Positions 58,889 to 64,000 of a stretch of DNA of 64,000 nt are shown here, piece by piece. Made by a program: the position numbers and the translations under genes. Positions within the stretch are counted from its first letter, which is position 1. Every line of letters begins with the position of its first letter. Below the pieces are notes generated by a model. The model was not told where the DNA came from. It did not search any database and saw only the letters and a program-made list of their open reading frames with translations. This DNA is from Rhipicephalus microplus. Taxonomy: Eukaryota > Arthropoda > Arachnida > Ixodida > Ixodidae. The DNA is taken from contig NC_134710.1 of NCBI RefSeq assembly GCF_043290135.1, forward strand, positions 142,862,832 to 142,926,831, read 5' to 3'.

Positions 58889-59067
58889 TAGCACTAGAGG
58901 TCGTGGCCATCGTGGTTGTAAACCCAACCACAGTAGTGGTTGGGTTCACACGGAGGAAGGAAACCTTTCCTTCTTCCGTGGGTCACTCTAACCACAGAAC
59001 ACATATATACTACCATTTGGCCCAACGTTTCTAGAACTAGTTCTAGAAACTGTTCCGTGTTCTGTGG
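58889..59067. repeat. Cluster of four nested hairpins upstream of Rab22
   Basis: AACCCAACCAC/GTGGTTGGGTT (58921-58946, perfect); CACGGAGGAAGGAAA with its inverted copy (58949-58980, 14 of 15); CCACAGAACAC (58992-59002) pairing with GTGTTCTGTGG (59057-59067); and inside that a perfect 24-bp palindrome centred on ACTAGT (59027-59050). It lies between the Rab22 start and the P-like transposon. Confidence 0.8.
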
Positions 59068-59238
59068 CGAGATCATGAAGAAAGAAAAAAAAACGTGGAA
59101 AAAAATTGAATAAATGAGATGGAAGATGTTGAAGTATTTTTCTAGCCAAAAGGGACCAAGTCAACCAAAGACGCGAAAGCATGGACGCTGAAAACTGCGC
59201 CAAACACGGAGGAAGGAAAAGGTAAGGAGAGGCCCTGA

Positions 59239-59275
59239 CCAACGTTTATAGATACTTTTTCAGTTCCGCAACTCC
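59239..59275 (+). repeat. Terminal inverted repeat of the P-like transposon, left
   Basis: 37 bp, 36 identical to the reverse complement of 63662-63698. Followed by GC-rich subterminal sequence. Confidence 0.88.
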
Positions 59276-59844
59276 TCGCGCCGCGCCCAGGGAGAAGGCG
59301 GCCGGCCGCCGCACCCGCCACCGCAGCGCTGCAGTCGCGCCTTGCGCTAGGAGAGCGAGAGTCGTCTGCTAGCGCGAAGGGTGTCGCGTGAGCCTTTGCG
59401 TGCGCCCGAGTGAGAATTGTGCGAACAGTGTACTTGGTCTTTACTCTCGCTATTTAACAGAGGCCACGCGCTTTAATTCGTGCGCGTTGTATGACTCACG
59501 AACTTGAAAAAAAGCCTGTACGTACTTCGCAGGCATCCGTTTTGCGCAGTGACAAAGTGATCGCTTCACCCTGCGCCTTCCTGTGTCCATTGCATCAAGA
59601 CCACATTAGTAGTTTACAATTCAGCGCGCTAAAAGAAATAGAAATCTTAAACTTATAGCACTCGGGGTTACGTAACATGAGGACTTGGCGACTAGTAAAT
59701 TTTGTTGGATGAATGAAACACTGCTATTCGTCTTTTTTTTTTTTTGCGGTGGGAAAACGCCTCACGAATAGATCGAAAACTGACGTACACATTTCATTAC
59801 ACGTACACGGCACAGATTTGTCGGCAGGTTTACTGCGAAGTTCG

Positions 59845-60594
59845 TTAAACTAGCTTTGCCTTCTTGCGCTCTCTCTGTGCCCGAACGGCACTGCTGTTCT
59901 CCAAGCATTTGGCTCGTGCGAAGAAGTGCATACGAGTTGTTAAATAAAAGTGAATTGTTTGAGCAGTAAGCTGATTAGCATGCTCGGAACAGCCAACAAT
60001 ATTTGTGCCTCTCTTCACTAGAGCATCCAGCACATCCCAAAATAAGTCACCAAAACATGTGCCTTTGCTAGCATGCTTTATAGTGCGTTCTACCGTGCTC
60101 ACACACGCAAGCAGTTTTTCTGAAGGGTATGCAAGGCTGCCACAGACGTATTCGCGCTCGATGACCAGTATGGCCTCCTTCGACAGTGAATCACGCCTAC
60201 CAAGGGCATCTTCTTTGCAGACCTCACAGCGTGTAGTTTTCTTCAACTTGAAAGCCACGTAGCCTGCCAGGTAATACAAGGCGGTCGCTTCTGGTGATGG
60301 TGCATTGTATTCATGATCGTCGGCATCACTTGAGAGGGCATGGAATGGTATGGACATCAGCTGCTGCCAAACTTTATCTTTCATTGCACTTTTCCGAACG
60401 AGGGCCTCACGACGTTTTTCTCCGAGGCTTTCAAAAGCGCTAAGCAAAACACGATCACTGCCGCTCTCACAGTTCCCTTTGACAGCCACTTTGACAGGGG
60501 TGTAGAGGGAAAGTAGCCTAAATAACTGGCTAAACTTGGTCACTGTAGGATGGTCTTCGTCCCCTCCAAATGACCTCACAAGGCCAAAAAATCT
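59845..60594 (-). CDS. P-like transposase exon 5, C-terminus
   Basis: 249 codons and TAA (59845-59847). Starts RFFGLVRSFGGDEDHPT, the conserved P-element C-terminal motif, includes a CEVC pair and ends in a Lys/Arg-rich tail. Acceptor CTGCAG. Confidence 0.9.
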   Translation of the reverse strand, partial: RFFGLVRSFGGDEDHPTVTKFSQLFRLLSLYTPVKVAVKGNCESGSDRVLLSAFESLGEKRREALVRKSAMKDKVWQQLMSIPFHALSSDADDHEYNAPSPEATALYYLAGYVAFKLKKTTRCEVCKEDALGRRDSLSKEAILVIEREYVCGSLAYPSEKLLACVSTVERTIKHASKGTCFGDLFWDVLDALVKRGTNIVGCSEHANQLTAQTIHFYLTTRMHFFARAKCLENSSAVRAQRERKKAKLV

Positions 60595-63399
60595 CTGCAA
60601 AAAAAGTATAGATGTAAGCACCTTAGGTTGCCTCGCGGCAACAGAACTCTTACCTCAAGTGGATCCTGGTTTAATTTGGCTGTTAGGATGTAGCTCACAC
60701 CCTCGTTGTGTAAGAATTCTATAATGGATAACACTGACATCAACGTGACGCGCAAGGACTCGACAGTTTGATTTGATGCGATGAGTTTGACATTTTTTCT
60801 TGCTTCCGTCTGATTCAGCATGTCCAGAAATTCCTCCAGGAACTGAAACATTATGCGTGAATGCATGAAAAATAGTCTACGAAACTATAACAAAAGTGAT
60901 ACAAATGGTGCAAAAGAAAGTGGGAATAGTGTATCGAAATATAAGAATTGATCACAAGGTTTTTTTGCTGCTCACATAATGTCAATACACAAACCACTTA
61001 CCTTAATTTTAGGGGAACCTTTTCTTATGCCAGCCTGGGGGATCTTCGCATTCAGAATGTCAAAAAGATCATTTAACAGGGATGTAACTTTTTCAGTTCC
61101 TGCAGTGTCATCAAAGCCGGGTACATTTAGCTGCCGGTAGATTTTCAAACCAATCGCCACACTGCGGCTGAACAGCTGAAAAAGAGGTTCATATTTTAGT
61201 TCGATTGCGAGTGCACTTAATCGAGTTGCAAGCCAGATGAACTTATGTTGTTTGCCAATGAATCCATGTTTACATTAAGAAATATTAAGTGTATGTAGCA
61301 GGAGCATTCAGCACATTACAATAAACTAAGAAACAGGTGACAAGCAAGGTCATATTAAATGTCTTACTTGAGCTGCCAGGCGAACATTCATGGCCTGAAG
61401 CTTCTGAGGCTTGATGTGATACTCGGTCAGTTTTGGTACCACCTTTATCTCCACCTTCTTCTCGGCATCATAAAGCTGCTCGTAGTGGTTATAGTTCAAT
61501 TTATGATCCCCAATCTGCAACAATACACATACATGTATACATTCATGAAACACATATATGGCAAAAGAAATACTGTGCAGTTGACAAGTCTTGGTTGTAA
61601 CATACCTGTCCGTACTTGTGCTTCATCAGGTGATTCCGGACACACTTAATAACATGTGGCACGTCACATATGAAATGGAGATATGCACCGCTGGGAAGAC
61701 ACGGGTGCTGCATCTTGCACTGGGCGCTGCCAAGCTTTCCATTGATTCCAAGGTGCGCCCACATCGATTTATTATTACCGGCTCCATCGCTAATCACAGC
61801 CAGGACTCGGGCGCCATGTTCATGAAGCTGCAGCACAGAATTTAGCACCATTTTTGCCAGCACCCAGCCTGGTGCTGCTCCCTTTGTGGCATAACTTGCA
61901 ATTGGCTGGACCCATGAGTCGAACATTGGATTGAACATTATGACCAAAGCATGGTCGGCTAGTTGTCCGCCATCTGCTCTGGCAACATCGCCATAGTCGA
62001 TGAATCCATCAAACTTGCAAGTAGTTCTGTTAAATTCAGTTGTTTCTCGCAACTTCACCTCATCAATTATGATACACCCATATGTTTGGTTATCTGGCTT
62101 GCTTGTCATTTGGAGCTGGATGCTTTCAAGAGCGAACTTGTTCAAACCGTACTCGCACGGAAGTCCTTTCAGCAGCTGCACGAGACGGCTAGTACTTGGG
62201 AGGGGAAGAGCTCTCATACTTGAAAGGGCATTGTAGCCTTTCGGACTTGTTAACCGCAAAAGCAAACAGACCATCAGCCAGTCCGCTGTGTATCTGTGGC
62301 CACGAGGCGATTTCGCTGCCTGCTGCATCACTGCTGCCCGAACAGCCATCTTTTGTACTTCAGGCAAATCTTTAATTATATCATCCAGAGTCGCCGTCAA
62401 TGCGTTCTTGAGCTTCTCACTCAGGTGCTTTACATCTGCTTTCTTTCGCTCTCGTGCGGCAGTGGCACGAATTAGCCGCTTTCTCAGCGCACTTGCTGCC
62501 ACGGGCACCTTTCTCTTTGATCGTGTGGACGTTGCCTTTCGCTTTAAACTTTTTGTCAAGTTGGCACATGCAGCACACACTTCTTTATCTGCGTCAGTCA
62601 GAACGGCGCAATCGTTGTGATGAAGCCTACCTCCAACTTTTTTTGTCACTCTGCTGGAGTTGGTGACATCGATAAGAGGGCAACCACGGCAAAATTGTTT
62701 TGCGTGCACAATTTGTACAATCGCTTCCACATCTTGCGCAGAAAATATGTTAATCTCTGCATCCCAGCTGCGCAACAGTCTTCCATTTGCATGGATGACG
62801 TACGTGAGGTCCTCGTGAATCGCGACGCTCTTCAGGATCGCGTAAACATCGTCCTTCATTCCCGCCTTGTAAAAGATAACCTGCCGAGGTTTACCAGTGT
62901 CCTCCTCAAGGTCCGCCATTCTCCAGTTTTTCGGAAGCTTTAAAGATGAGCCGTTTTCGACAATCTGTGCGAAATCAATGTCGTGCACGGGATCAGGAAC
63001 TTCTTGCTGGTACTCATCTGATGGCGTAGCAACAAGTACGACTTTGTTGGGTAAGCTGGCCCTATCCTTAGGCGACCGCCGCCTCTTTATTGTTTTTGAC
63101 AAATAGCTTGGAACATTCGGAAATTGACACGGCACGGCTTCAGGCTGTAATGCCCAACAGCCGCGGTCTATTTCAACAACCTGGCCGTCAATGACATGCT
63201 TGTAAGTCTTCACAATGTCATGTTGCATAAAATGCACGTCACACACTTTGCATGTCTTGCTCAGAAGTTTATCGGCGCGGGGAATAGCTCTCACCCACCT
63301 TTCAAGCAGCTGCGGATCGGACGGCGGTGCAAAAAAGTGCCGCTTTTCTGGATTGCTTTTGTACCCGCTGGTGCAGCCGGGCACGAAGCAAGTTGGCAT
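59845..63399 (-). CDS. THAP-domain P-element-type transposase (THAP9-like), five exons, intact
   Basis: Exons 61606-63399, 61368-61514, 61002-61175, 60654-60842 and 59845-60594 all join in phase 0 with GT-AG introns to 1017 residues. An N-terminal THAP zinc finger uses C4, C9, C53 and H56 with the AVPCQF box at 88-93, for sequence-specific DNA binding. The middle is the RNase H-like P-element catalytic fold: IIIDE (D446), ISDGA (D538) and CDVPHVIK (D579). The C-terminal part holds LNQDPLERFFG with E768, the P-element DxxE...FF signature, then GDEDHPTVTKF. There is no stop or frameshift. Larger than Drosophila P transposase (751 aa) and closer to human THAP9. It could be an active transposase or a recently captured gene. 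Confidence 0.9.
60654..60842 (-). CDS. P-like transposase exon 4 (catalytic Glu)
   Basis: 63 codons (FLEEFLDMLNQ...LTAKLNQDPLE), acceptor TTTCAG, donor GTAAGA. The exon ends on the catalytic Glu of DPLE; the FFG that follows is in exon 5. Confidence 0.9.
61002..61175 (-). CDS. P-like transposase exon 3
   Basis: 58 codons (LFSRSVAIGLKIYR...SPKIK), acceptor TTTCAG, donor GTAAGT. Confidence 0.88.
61368..61514 (-). CDS. P-like transposase exon 2
   Basis: 49 codons (IGDHKLNYNHYEQLY...NVRLAAQ), acceptor TTGCAG, donor GTAAGA. Corresponds to the P-element segment after the CDVPH motif. Confidence 0.88.
61606..63399 (-). CDS. P-like transposase exon 1 (THAP domain, catalytic Asp residues)
   Basis: 598 codons from ATG 63399, immediately MPTCFVPGC as in typical THAP N-termini. 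Donor CAG|GTATGT. A basic region (about 285-325) and the catalytic fold follow the zinc finger. Confidence 0.92.
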
Positions 63400-63661
63400 C
63401 GTAAAGCTTGGCAGCTCCGAGACGTCCTGTGGCCGGTAGTGCTAGGTTGTCACAATTCACAGATGATCGAAGTCTTCGAGGATAACCACGTGCGCGCACG
63501 GTCACAACAACGAGAAAAAAAAAGCGCGATGACAGCCGCGCACGCGGCCAAGCAACTGCGGGGAGGAGCAACACCGGCAACACGTGCGCCCGCGACAGCG
63601 CAACTCGCGACTGTGGCGCCATCTCACTGCCCGGGTAAAACCGGCGGCCGCCTGCGGCGGC

Positions 63662-63698
63662 GGAGTTACGGAACTGAAAAAGTATCTATAAACGTTGG
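63662..63698 (-). repeat. Terminal inverted repeat of the P-like transposon, right
   Basis: Partner of 59239-59275. The outermost GG also forms part of the right copy of the GGCCCTGA repeat, so the exact border is ambiguous by 2 bp. Confidence 0.88.
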
Positions 63699-63704
63699 CC
63701 CTGA

Positions 63705-64000
63705 CGTCACTTGTTGTGAAGCCGCGATGAAGCCGGAAGTCGGCCATATTGAGTAGGCAAATTCTCCTCTCCTGTTTACATATGAATGCGAAGCAGAAGG
63801 CGCGACTCCCTCTCCGACTCGGAAAGCACGTGGGCTGCGCAGCGCGTATGTCGTGACGATCCGAAACTAATGGAACTGGGCTCATCACTCAGAGCCAGCG
63901 GGACACCTTCAGCGAAATCACTTCGTCCGAGTAATAACAAAGAGTAACAGCTCGCTGACAACGAAGCAACTACGAAAGAACGCGCGCTAGATGCACTGAC
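63705..64000. other. Right flank of the P-like transposon
   Basis: About 300 bp outside the element. No gene or RNA recognised. Confidence 0.35.

Larger units (their letters stand above)
59239..63698 (-). mobile_element. P-element-like DNA transposon, complete, about 4.46 kb
   Basis: 37-bp terminal inverted repeats (59239-59275 and 63662-63698) differ at one base and begin CCAACGTTTATAGATAC. GGCCCTGA occurs directly outside on the left (59231-59238) and overlaps the terminal GG on the right (63697-63704), an 8-bp direct repeat as P elements make. A 17-bp subterminal inverted repeat (59332-59348 CAGTCGCGCCTTGCGCT; 63597-63613, 15 of 17) lies about 90 bp inside each end, like the internal repeats of P elements. 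The interior encodes an uninterrupted THAP-type transposase. Confidence 0.85.

Noticed and set aside
61963..62943. Plus-strand frames of 70-110 codons
   Set aside because: Antisense to the P-like transposase exon 1.

Overview
The window looks like nuclear DNA of a hard tick (Ixodidae), probably a metastriate species. Three things point there: dense tRNA-derived SINEs of a type I know from ixodid ticks, several Ty3/Gypsy LTR retrotransposons with short LTRs, and intron-rich animal genes in AT-rich DNA full of (TA)n, (CA)n and (GA)n tracts. The genus cannot be decided from sequence alone.

Two host genes can be assembled, both on the minus strand. EEPD1 (helix-hairpin-helix plus EEP nuclease) starts at 17492; a second coding exon lies at 7681-7949 and the rest is outside the window or not visible. 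A Rab22/Rab31-type GTPase starts at 58723 and ends at 38765, with seven coding exons that join in phase to a 191-residue protein ending in a CC prenylation motif. Its last intron is about 16 kb long and is packed with repeats.

Mobile DNA by region: 1-3333, decayed Gypsy pol and 3' LTR (+), inserted into the (TA)n tail of a tRNA-derived repeat; 4030-6183, truncated Gypsy (-); 9363-14590, complete but disabled Gypsy with 143-bp LTRs (+) inside an EEPD1 intron; 15244-15555, LINE tail (-); 29924-35135, structurally intact Gypsy with identical 162-bp LTRs (-); 36103-36284, integrase relic; 46946-48290, dead mariner; 48377-49527 and 50060-51364, two TTAA-flanked non-autonomous elements; 53069-54306, a large inverted duplication around a SWIM zinc-finger gene fragment; 59239-63698, a complete P-element-like transposon with 37-bp terminal inverted repeats, flanking 8-bp repeats and an uninterrupted five-exon THAP transposase (1017 aa), about 0.5 kb upstream of the Rab gene.

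The strongest leads are the intact P-like transposon, the intact Gypsy copy, and gag-pol junctions that place a -1 frameshift heptamer directly against the gag stop codon. I found no CRISPR array, prokaryotic gene or convincing functional tRNA gene.
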